A stretch of 64,000 nucleotides of DNA from NCBI RefSeq assembly GCF_026745355.1, contig NC_079202.1:38280543-38344542 (forward strand), in the 5' to 3' direction. The DNA comes from Beta vulgaris subsp. vulgaris (lineage: Eukaryota; Streptophyta; Magnoliopsida; Caryophyllales; Amaranthaceae). Shown one piece after another: positions 22,165-33,000 of the stretch (its first letter is position 1; every line of letters starts with the position of its first letter). The notes under the pieces were generated by a model. That model was not told the origin of the DNA. It saw only the letters and a program-made list of their open reading frames with translations, and made no database searches. The position numbers were made by a program, and so were the translations under genes.

Positions 22165-23702
22165 TAGGCCTGGCAAAACCTGACCCAACCCAATAACCCA
22201 AACCGAACCCGACCTGAAATTATTAGTGGGTTTAGGTTGAGGTTTTCAATCCGATTAGTTAAATGGGTCGACCTGAAAGTTAAATGTGTCAGGTCCAGGT
22301 CAAATTTTCTGACCTGAAAATGACCCGCCTGACCTGATTTGTAAATGGGTCAAAATCAGGTCGGGATCAGCCCGTATAATCTGACCCGAATAATTGAACT
22401 AAGAAAAAAATATATTGGTTTTGATGTTTGCCACTTTGCCCAGCCCAAAAGATTTCCCCAGCCCAAAATCAAAATCATATCCTAAGTCCTAAGTCTTTCA
22501 CTCTCGCTGAGTTTCCTAATCCTAAAATTTCTAACGCCTCTCTCTCAGTATTTCACTCTCTCTCTCACGGTCATCTTCTTCGTTGCTCTAAGTCTCGCAA
22601 AGTCGCAATTTCGTTGCTCTTCTTCAACATTTGTTCTTCTTCATCTCGCAAAGTCTCGCAATTTTGTCTCCATTAGCGCAATATCAGAATATTTTCTGCT
22701 CTTCTTCAACATCAGGTATTCTTCTTTTGTCAATTTTTCTTTTTCTTATTTTGTCCTTTATTTTCTTATTTTCTCATTTATTTTCTTTCGTTTTTTCTGC
22801 TATTTTCTATTATTTATGTGATTTTCGTATTTTGTCATTTTTTTTGTTTGCTCTTTCTTTCGTTCTTTTCCTTCGAATTTTCTGTTTTTTCTATTTTTCT
22901 ATGTTATTTTCTGTTTAATGTTCTGTTTTTTTGTTTAATTTTCTGTTTTTTTTTTGTTTAATTTTCTGTTGCATGTTCTTTTTTTGTTTAATTTTTGTTT
23001 TTTTGTTTAATTTTCTGTTGCATGTTCTGTCATTTATTTTCTACTTAATTTTTCTATGCTGTTTTTCTGTTTAATGTTATTTTTCTATGTTATTTTCTAT
23101 TTTCCTACCAATTAGTATTAATGTTCTTTTTTTTTTTATGTTTTCCTATCTTTTCTTGCTCTTTATTCATTTGTTTACTTTAGTTTCTACTTTAATATGG
23201 CCGATGGCGACTTCAAGGAGGAAATTGAGCTCTCATCAGAGGCAGAGGAGGAGATTGACTCCACTCCTACAAATGCTGTGAAACCATTAAGGATACATTA
23301 ATGTTGTTTTATTTTATAAACTTTGCTAATTTGGTTTGTAGTATTGCCAAGTATGAATTTGGTTAGCTATATGAACTTGGTTAGCTAGAACTTTGTTGAA
23401 ATTTCAAGGCCGCCCAAGTGCCAATTACGAACTATGCAACTGTTTTGAAGAAAAAAAATCAGGTTATATGGGTCGGGTCAACCTGAAAAAATCGGGTTAA
23501 ATAGGTTCAGGTTGACCGATTTACAACCTGTTTAAAAAAAATTCAGGTCAAACAGATCAGGTCAGGTTGACTCGATATCTTTCAGATCAGGTTAGGGTTG
23601 ATGATATTGACCCGAAAATTAAAACAGATCAGATTCAGGTTAGGGATTCTCAACCCGATTTTACTTGACCCGAACACGAATCCAACCTGATTGACAGGCC
23701 TA
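22165..23702 (+). mobile_element. non-autonomous hAT transposon, 8-bp TSD
   Basis: Terminal inverted repeats TAGGCCTGGCAAAACC (left) and TAGGCCTGTCAATCAG (right, reverse strand), flanked by an exact 8-bp duplication ATTATGGG (22157-22164 and 23703-23710). Both ends are packed with GACCTGA/TCAGGTC subterminal motifs. Inside are a 5' UTR-like stretch with an intron-like T-rich region and a 34-codon stub of transposase. The 8-bp TSD and subterminal repeats identify the hAT superfamily. Confidence 0.9.
23197..23301 (+). pseudogene. N-terminal stub of hAT transposase
   Basis: ATG 23197 opens a 34-residue acidic frame (MADGDFKEEIELSSEAEEE, then IDSTPTNAVKPLRIH) ending at TAA 23299-23301. The TPTN segment resembles the stretch just before the BED zinc finger of plant hAT transposases, but the finger and catalytic domain are deleted. 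It marks this element as an internal-deletion derivative of an autonomous hAT. Confidence 0.5.
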
Positions 23703-23874
23703 ATTATGGGCCTGGGTTGAGAGGTGATGATTAGTTTATTAGATATTTTTGTTTTAGAGTCTAGTTCATAATTTTAAGTGTTGAGGACGGTTTCCTCATT
23801 TTAACTATGTACTCCTATTCTCTATTTATTTAATTAACAGAGATGATATTTTCGCCATCATTCTATTTAATATT

Positions 23875-23945
23875 ATTATTTATGTAGACATAATTTTTTT
23901 ATTTATTTTTATTTATGTAGACATAATTTTTTTATTTATTTTTGA
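23875..23945. repeat. 34-bp tandem duplication
   Basis: The unit TTTATGTAGACATAATTT plus following AT sequence occurs twice in direct tandem. Confidence 0.85.
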
Positions 23946-24027
23946 AGGTTAGATGAAATCCCTTACACAAGTTTGGGGAAAATTGGAGAACCCGCTTCAA
24001 GAATTAGAAATTGCACAAGGGTGAAAA

Positions 24028-24672
24028 CAGTCCCGGCTCGAACAATATGGAGGCGCCGTGCGAACGTTAATAAATGGGTCCCTATATAAAAAATTCAAAG
24101 ACATAATTGTTCCAAAATTATTTATAATTTATGGGAAATTTGTCTATTTAACTCGAATAATTAGGAATTAACAAAAAATAATATGAAAATAAAACAAAAA
24201 TGAACTAGGCAAAATTTTATGGTTTTCGAAGTATATGAAAATTAAAAAACACAAGTAAACAAAACAAAATAAGAAGCCTCACAATATACTTTGCTTTTAG
24301 TCAATAAAACACATAATCATAAAAAACGAGAGCTAAAGAAAAGGGAGGATAAGTATAAGGAAAAAGAAGAACTAGGAATAAAACATAAGCTTCCATCTCA
24401 AGAAAAAGAAAGAAATACAACGTACGTAAATAAAGGAAGGGAAAAAAAAGAAAGGAAATAGAAGACAAAGGGAAAAAAAGAATAGGAGAAAATTTGCTTC
24501 CAAATTCGAACTCGTGACCATCTTCAACATAAAACCTTTATCTCACAAACTTCGTCGCTGAACTATTTCAAACATCATGATACAATATTCATTTATTTTT
24601 ATAAATTGGATCCCTCTAAAAAATGAGGCCCTGTTCTGGGTCCTATTTTGGACCTGTTCAGGGCCGGACTTG
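24028..24672. mobile_element. non-autonomous hAT element, 8-bp TSD
   Basis: Ends CAGTCCCGGCTCGAACA (left) and CAAGTCCGGCCCTGAACA (right, reverse strand) are inverted repeats. An exact 8-bp duplication GGTGAAAA flanks them (24020-24027 and 24673-24680). The interior has no coding capacity but a long purine-rich stretch (24290-24480). Confidence 0.85.
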
Positions 24673-24744
24673 GGTGAAAAGAGAACATAAACCTGCAATC
24701 AATTAGATCAACCTTGATTTTTATTATTTATGTATAGAAAAAAA

Positions 24745-25151
24745 CTAAGGGGGCGTTTGGTTCGTTGAGAGGAAAGGGAAAGGGTATAAGAAAGGGTTAC
24801 AAGAGGAATGGAAAGGGTTTCCCTTTGATTAAAAGTGTTGTTTGGTTAGGAACATCAAAGAAAATATAAAATTATTATTATTATTTAATAATAATAATAA
24901 CAATTAATAATAATAAATAAATAATAAAACTAAAAATAAAAATAAATAATAATAATAAATATAAATAAAATAATTATAATAATAATTAAAATAATAAATA
25001 ATAAATAATAAATAATAATAAATAGTAATATTAATAATATTAAATAATAATAATGATAATAATAATAATTATTATTATTAAATAATAATAATATAAATAA
25101 ATAATAATATCTAATAATAATAATAATAAATAATAATAATAATAATAAATA

Positions 25152-25206
<55 letters not shown>

Positions 25207-25400
25207 TGGTAGAGGGATATGGGGTAATCCCAAACCTTGGGGGGTGGTGGGGAATCAATCTAAGGGAAAGGAGGGTAATCCTAATAAGAAAAATGGGTAA
25301 AGGGTTTGAAAAAACACACTAACCAAACACTCACAAAAGGAAACAAGGAACTCAATTCCCTTTCCCTTTCTTGAAACCCTCCAACCAAACGCCCCCTTAG
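24745..25400. mobile_element. MITE with long AAT microsatellite core
   Basis: Inverted ends CTAAGGGGGCGTTTGGTT and its complement AACCAAACGCCCCCTTAG. Next to each are GGGAAAGGG-type and CCCTTTCCC-type sequences. The core (about 24868-25205) is a degenerate AAT/ATT microsatellite of more than 330 bp. The superfamily is unclear because no direct duplication was found. Confidence 0.75.
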
Positions 25401-25514
25401 TGTACACCTTATCCATCTCACGTGAGTTTTAATGATTACAACTTTCCGTTTTTGTCGCGTTCAGTCTTCCGCTCTTTTCTCTCCTGATAACTTCTCTCTC
25501 CTCTGATAACTTCA

Positions 25515-25905
25515 CTCTCCTGATAGTGTATTTTTAAAATTATATAGTGTATTTTGAAATAATATAGTGTATTTTAAACTGATATAGTGTATTTTAAAAT
25601 CATAGTGTTTTGCTGAGTTTTTTTTGGCATGATAGTGTTGCATGTTATAGTGTATATTGACATGATATAGTGTATTTTGAAATGATATAGTGTAGTTTGA
25701 CATGATAGTGTTTTGCTGTGTTTTTTGATATGATAGTGTTGCATGACATAGTGTGTTTTGACATAATATAGTGTATTTTGAAATGTTATAGTGTAGTTTA
25801 TTTGTATATTACACAAAATTATCATAATCAATCGTTATAGTGTTTGACATGATAGTGTATTTTGACATAATATAGTGTATTTTAAAATGATATAGTGTAT
25901 GTTTG
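25515..25905. repeat. tandem array of ATAGTGTATTTTGAAATGAT-type unit
   Basis: About 18 imperfect copies of a roughly 20-bp unit containing TATAGTGTA, with two interposed TTTGCTGWGTTTTTT variants that suggest a higher-order repeat of about 120 bp. It lies about 950 bp upstream of the kinase start codon. Reverse-strand open frames (YTISFQNTLYH-type) are repeat artefacts. Confidence 0.85.
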
Positions 25906-26860
25906 TTCTGAACAACTGTTTTTGTTAAAATTTTAGGGCGAGAGAATCTTATTGAAGAGAGAGAAAATCGCGCGGATTTTGAAAAGCGTAAGTGACTAGT
26001 TTGTAGGTGGGCACGTGTCTAGGCCTGGTCCACACTATTTTTAATGTGAACCGGGTCCACACAAGATGAATTATTATGTATATGAATTTATGAGGCATTA
26101 CATATAAAATGGAATTTCCTATTGTCAAGTATACAACTGCACATCTTCTGATCTCACTCTCAGAAACTTCCACTCCTAACTTTTGAAGTTTAAGAAAACC
26201 AAAATCCCCAATAACCGACTAAATATAGGAAAACAATAAACATAGATAGTACTACTAATATGAATATTCTAATAATGGCAATAAACCAAGTTTGGTAGTT
26301 GAACCAATTCAAGTCTAGTCCACACTCCAAATCATACCAAAAAAACAAAACCCTCCAAAATCCTTAAAGTTTCCCTTATCCACTCCAGACTCGAGAGTCC
26401 AGAGTGCCCGGGTTTTAATTCAATTAAAAACTAACCACTCTCAACGGCCTACCGCCTGCTTTTCCTCTTCATTTTCTCTCTCTTTCGTCTTCCCCCAAAA
26501 TCTGAGCACTCTATACTTTTGTCTGAACTCAACAACTACAAATTCTCAATTTTTCTCTTCCCCATTCTCTCTCCTCAATTTTGACAATTTTGCGCAAATT
26601 TCTTCGAATGCTTCAGTAATGGCGGACATCATCTATTGTCAGTTTTCTCTCTGTCTTCTTAATTATTCTTTATCTGTTTTCTCGATTTTGCGACAATCAC
26701 TTAGGTTTTTTGTGCGATTCTTTCTTTATAATCTTGTTAAGAGTGTCTTTCTTAGGTTTTTTCTGCGATTCTTTCCTTTATAATCTTGTTAAGAGTGCGT
26801 TTTTGTGTTTTGGTGATTGCAGTTTGATTTGGTTGGAAAGTTTGGTGGAATTTGGTGATC
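25906..26860 (+). promoter_or_regulatory. upstream region and 5' leader of the STY-type kinase gene
   Basis: AT-rich flank, then CT-rich leader-like sequence from about 26450. A 5' UTR intron is likely, with acceptor AG at 26821-26822 (TTGGTGATTGCAG). Its donor is uncertain. Two short upstream ORFs are visible: ATG CTT CAG TAA (26608-26619), and an overlapping ATG at 26619. A direct duplication of about 46 bp (26701-26746 and 26752-26798) lies in this leader or intron. No unambiguous TATA box is seen. Confidence 0.45.
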
Positions 26861-27054
26861 ATGGAGTTGATTGAAGGTGTAGGAGAGAGCTCTTCTCCGC
26901 CTCGGAGCTTTGGCGGTGGTGCGGCAGTTGGTGTATTGTATGAGATTAGGAACGATGTGTATAATCGACTTATGGAAATTGGAAATGAGGAGGCAGTTTC
27001 GAATCCGGACTTTCGTGAAATCTTGGATTCTCACTTCAATAGATTACCTCCTAG
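26861..27054 (+). CDS. STY-type kinase exon 1
   Basis: Residues 1-64 plus two bases of codon 65. Contains a Gly/Ser-rich start and the family motif SHFNRLPP. Donor AG|GTAGTC. The codon 65 split gives Ser. Confidence 0.9.
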
Positions 27055-30000
27055 GTAGTCTCTCTATTCATTACAATTCACTATACACAACTATCTTTTA
27101 GTTCCAAATGGTTTGTAGCTGAATTTGATGGTTTATTTCTATTTGGCTGATCTTTATCGTTACTATATGTCTATACATAACTGCATTGCAAGAACGATTT
27201 ACGAGGAAATCTTATGGCTGCTATCGAGTTATCAATGTGAAAGAGATGTTTTTATAATAGAGTACTCCAATAGATTCTGTTCTTTTTTACTTTATATACT
27301 GGAAACTGTAAAGCTTTGCTGTTAATAATATGGTTCATGGCTATGTTGTGGATCTTTGCTTTGACTTAATACCTTATTCACTGTGGAAATATCTAGCATG
27401 CTGATGATCTTTGTAATCTTTATTGCTAATCTTTCTTGCTACAGTTATGGTTTGGATGTTAATATGGATAGAGCAGAGGACGTTTTGCTGCATCGGAAGC
27501 TTCTTGCATTGGCAAAGGACCCAGAAAAGAGACCTGTTTTCCACGTCCGTTGTTTGGAGGTATTGAATTTGTGGTCAATGCTGGAATGAGCCTCTGTTCT
27601 TGAGATTTGGAAAGGGGAAAAACTAAGAAAATTTGTCTAAAAATGGATTTGTGGTCAATGTTGATCCAAATGATAAGCGCTTCTGTGGATATGTTTATAG
27701 ATGCAATATCTCATACAAGTTTCTTATTGTTATTTGTGTTTTGTGTTGGATGTTATTCAAACCATAGTCAATGTAAAATATTCACAATTTTTATAAGCTT
27801 TTTAACATGTGATTGAATGCTATCATGACATGTCATTGGAGTTGTGATATAAGTCTTGCACTGCTAATTTAATCCGAGATCTAGTATTATCATTGGATAT
27901 CTTAATTTTAGATTGGAAATAGATGTTTTCTTGGCCTATATAATGTAATTTGACTTTTGCCTGTCATCTTCAATGCACATAATACTCTATTCGCTTTCAC
28001 CATGCACTTTGAGTTTCCATTTAGCTCTCGTCAGAAGCTACAATCTATCGATGAAAGCAGCATGAGTGGAGCTAAAATGAACCTCAATTACATAGTTAAT
28101 GAACCCAAAAGAATTTCCCTTAAGGAGTGAAATTTTGAACCAAAATGAACTATCAGTTTAGACTATAAATATCATAATGTTCACTCCTGCTTAATCTAGA
28201 AAGAAATTTGTAGCTCAAAAGAGATGAATCCTCTGGCTCAAAGTATGTGAAATTGTAGGACCAAAAAAAAAATAAAATCCCATTTGAAAAATAGATCCTT
28301 AATATGATGAAGATGAACATGATAAATCTGGCCTTCTGTTGCATATCAAAAAGAAAAGAAAAAGAAAGAAAACATGCAAATATGCAATTCAATAACGAAG
28401 AATTTATGGTTGTAAACATGTAAACTTTGTTGTAATCATTTTGAGATGCTGTACTCACTTGTTTCAAAACCTTACTTGATTCAAGTATGTACACAAATAC
28501 ACAACAACAACATGTGGAAATTACCAAGCTTCTTTAGAATTGGTCCTAGTATGAGGGATTGGTGGGGTAAATATTGAAACACATGAATTTCTACTCACTC
28601 CACTGTATAATTCTCTGAGCTTTGGGGATTAACACGTGAAGAGAAGAAACTCAGAGCTAGGATGAAGCTCGTGCACAAATAAAGGTTCATCATTTCACAC
28701 TCATTTCAGTTTCCTCAATTTCTCTTAATACTTGTTCTTTTGCTGCAAAATCCTATTCATTGTCGGAATAATATCAAAGAATTTAATGCGAACTTGAGTT
28801 TAGGAGTTGTTGATCGGCCAACATTGCTATTGCGATGTTAAAGTTTGATTTAAGTGACATGTACACGATCAAGCTAAGGATGGGATGACTGTGTAAGACA
28901 ACATTCAATTTAAATAATAGGTTTGTCTTTAAAAGAGTAGTGAGGATAAGAAGGATGAAGAAAATGAACTCTTTTTAGTGTTAAAGATAATCATATGACA
29001 CTTACCTCATTTGTTAATTAGGTTGATCCATTTAACTTGATTAATTAATATCAAGAAAATTTTAACAATAATTGGCTTTTTGTGTCGGTTGTTGTTAGGC
29101 ATTGTATCAATTATAGTTTGCCAACTCTTGCCTTTTGAGTGTAAATATGTTTATAAGAGCTAGTTGAGATTTAGCTAATTCATACCTTTTTGTTGTTGTT
29201 AAATGTTAAAATTATCTCATCAGTATGTTTTATACGCTCGTGTTTGAAAATTTAACTCTAACCCAACTCATTTAATTAAATGGGAAAATCTTGTTGACCC
29301 TCATATCTAATAGGTCGAAGATCTCAACAATGACATCATAACACGAGTGATTGTGTTCGGTATCCTTTTTACCTTATATTTTGTAGCAGGATTAGAATTG
29401 CCAAAGCACATAGTTGTGAAGAGAGTTGGATCATCAAGAAATGGGGACGGTGCCTATAGCTTTAGTTTTTTTGTGTCTTTAATATAAGTGACAAGATGAG
29501 GGGGCAAGGGTTGACAAGTTAACACGTGCAACCTTCATGTTTACCTTTTGAAGGTATTACTTGGAACCGTTTGGCCGCGTCCTCGGTTTTGCTTTCTTCT
29601 AATATATATCCTTGAACTTCTAAACTTTGTGATAATTAATGAGGTGAGCAATTTATTGGATGTTTATTGACATTCTTGTTACCTCTTCCTATTCTTGCAT
29701 TGAATGTGTGTGATATGATTGCTTAATTATGTTTAATTGTCCTTTTGTCGCAAAATAACTAAATTTGAGGTGTCCCAGAAAGAACCCAAATATTCTTTTT
29801 TGCACTCCTCTTTTCACTCTTTTCCAACACTTTCTCCTACCTTTTGTTTCTTTATGTGCTCTTTCAATTTTTCTATGCTACATTAAATAATTATTCTTAA
29901 TCTATGTGTCAATCTCAGTGCGATTGTGAAGTTACCATGGGAAGGAAGGAGTCATTCCTTTGAGATTCACACTGTCACATGTCACTGCTGCATAACAACG

Positions 30001-33000
30001 CTAGAAAAGAAGAAAATATATAGATGGATAACTTGTTAACAACTACCTTATTGATAGCATTTGAGAAAAGCTACCTTATAAGAAGAAGTTTGTAACAGCT
30101 ACCTTTTGAAACATTTTTATCAAATTACACTACTTTAAGCTTAATATTTATCTTAGTTTATCCTCATTTTATCATGAGAGGACTCTAACCACCCCCCGAG
30201 GGTAGTAATCATCACGATTTTGCTTTTGGTTGACAGAATGGTGAGAAATGGGAGTTAAATTAAGCAACTTTTTAGCTATAAGGCGGCTTAAGAAAATATT
30301 TTTAAAGGTAGTTTGGAAAAAAGATTATAAGGCTGTTATTTTTAAGAAGGGATACATGTCAGGTACTTCTTGACAAAAATTTCCTATACTAAGGTTGATT
30401 TATCTGTGTCCCTGCTATGCACACAGTAGGATGCACAGAAGCCTTGAGCCAAGTCTGGAGCGTCTGACAATCTGACCACGTATACATTGTTGTCATATGA
30501 TCTCTGTAACACCCTAAGCTAGTTGAAGAAATCAATAGTTGCATCAATCAGATTAGTTATGAAGATTGAAGACAAGTTCTTACCTGTTAGTTGTCCACTT
30601 CAATCTCCACATTCCTACATTCAGGGGAAGGGTATATCTTAAGTGAAGGTTTCTTCCTTCCAGGTTTATTGCAAGAGCATCTATAGTCCCTATTGCAGAC
30701 TACTTAATGTTTTTTATTTACCCCCTTTTATCTTTATTATGAGAAATCCCATGACAATAATTACTAGATGCTTGTTTTCCAGCTGGCATTATTACCGAAA
30801 ACAGATTGATTAAAATTTCCAAATCATCTGAGTGTGTGGGAAGCCTTCTGCAGTTTGTCATGAATTTATTTTTCTTTAGGCTTTGCAATTATCAAATGGA
30901 TCTTACTTACCATCCGTGTGTTGATACTCTATGTTGCTAACTTGCTATATCCTGATTCCTGAGTGAACTTAAGCTTCTTAGGTAAGTATCTAATGGATCT
31001 TGGTAATAAACTAATGTATCTCCAATCGGTTTTGGAGCTAGTTTTATAGAAATGTAATGAAGTTTTCTCTCTTCCATGTTTATTGCAAGAGCATCTACAG
31101 TCCCTATATCTATAGAATACTTAATGTTTGTGTTTTAGCCCCTTTTCTGCTTTATTATGATAGATCCATGACAATAATTAGTAGATGCTTGTTCTCCAGC
31201 TGGCATTATTGCGTAAAACAGAATTTTGAATAAAATGTAAATCATTGCGTGTGTGGGAAGCCTTCTGCTGTCCGTCACAAACTTTGTTCCTTATAGTTCG
31301 CAATTAAGACTTCATTGGAATCTTACTGATCATGGGTGTGTAGATACTTTCTGGTGCTAACTTGCTATATCCTGAGTGAACTTAAGCCTCTTAGTTGAGT
31401 ATCTACTATCTAACGAATTTTGATAATAAACAAATGTAATTCCGATTGGTTTTGGAGCTAGTTTTATAGAAATATAAATGAAGTATTACCTTGTTTGGCA
31501 AAAGACTTTTTATAGGCTTTGAGTTTTGTATCTGATACTTAGTCTTCTCGGCCCAAATTTTTCTGTTAACTTTGAGAATATTGGTCTGTACGTCAAATTA
31601 GTGGAGAGTTCTTCATATAATCAGTTTCCTTCTTGGTATGCTGTTTCCCAATTTGGGCTACGATGGTGATGTATCGGGGTAATTCTTCTTTTATATCTGT
31701 ACCCTTGGGTCCACTTAACATTTGTCAATTTTTGTTCCTTTCTAGGACTTTAAACCTGAGGGTAGCAAAGAACATCCGACTGAATCTGTTTCAAGGCCGC
31801 CTTTGGATGCCAATCATGGAGGAAATGTGCAAAGCAAGTAATGTGGCTCTTCTGAATCTTCGACTTTAAATTGCTTTTTTTGTTGATTGTACCATTATTT
31901 CGTCTGTCCCACAGTTATTCGCATTTTCTACAGTTTATAACGTTTCCAGTGCGGTTCTGTTCTTTTCTGAAACAGGGAAGAAGAATGGGCATTTGAACCC
32001 TGTTCCAAGCTGGAAGATCTTAATTTAGAGGTCAGACAGGCCCCGGGATTGATGGAAAAGAGGTATCTATCCGCTCCGAATTAATTACATCTCTGATGTT
32101 CTGTGTGTGGGTAGTGTCTTTCTTTTTCTTTTGAAATTTTATGAGTGATGGTCCCATTGTTGCTGTACAATTGTCAGAATTGTTTTAGTGGTTTGTCATG
32201 ATCGACTTTTGTCTTTGGTCACTTCATTTCAGTTCAGTGGTTAAGACTTTTATACCCCTCATAGTTATTGTGAATAATAATTGCAACTAATATTGTACTT
32301 TTAAGTAGCAGTGTTTTTGAGTGCAGTTTGGGGATAAATTTTTTTTTTGACATGAGTTGGACATGTGGAAAACTTAAAATGCAAGTTTTAATCGTCTATG
32401 ACTTTCATGGCGGGATGGTGGGAACTGGGAACACATAATATTATGAGAGCAAGAATATGGCGATGAAAATATCTTAACTGCCTGAACACAAGCTGTTACC
32501 ATGTTTTTTTTCTTGGTAAAGCTGAAGGTCCCAAATAAGTTACACAGTGATGCCGCAGGACTTGATTAAACATGCAATGATAGCTTTGCGTGTTTATTAA
32601 TTACTGAACTTTTCTCATTGAAAGGTCAAAGTAGGATGAGCTGTAATTCAGTCGCAGAGGCATTCGTAATAAGATCCAGTGTTCAAGATTTAGGAAAACC
32701 TATTAGCTTTGAAATATTTTCCTTGAAATCTTGAAGACGTGACTGAGATGTCATTGCATTTCATGCCACTCAACTTTACCTTCTTACCTGAGAAACTTGT
32801 CTATTTTTAGTTTCTACTTCTCGTTTCTTTATGAACATGATCAGTGAGATATTTGCAAAGTTGATAGTGCTGCTATGAAGGCTTAGAATCCTTAGATTTA
32901 GGGGATGAGTCTATATTATTACGGCATAGGTAATCGAGCCTAACTTGATGAGGAAGTGGTATATTATTATGATATAGATTCCAGGGAGATATTCTAGCTA

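Larger units (their letters stand above)
18533..23900. repeat. degenerate LTR-like block interrupted by later insertions
   Basis: Begins TGTAACACCC, the start typical of Tekay/Del-type gypsy LTRs. Continuous-looking AT-rich sequence resumes after an inserted GC-richer fragment (19797-21718) and again after a hAT element (22165-23702). The right end and a duplication could not be found, so the outer boundary is a guess. Confidence 0.3.

Noticed and set aside
25515..25905. CRISPR-like regular repeats
   Set aside because: Units are contiguous and degenerate with no unique spacers, and the genome is a plant.
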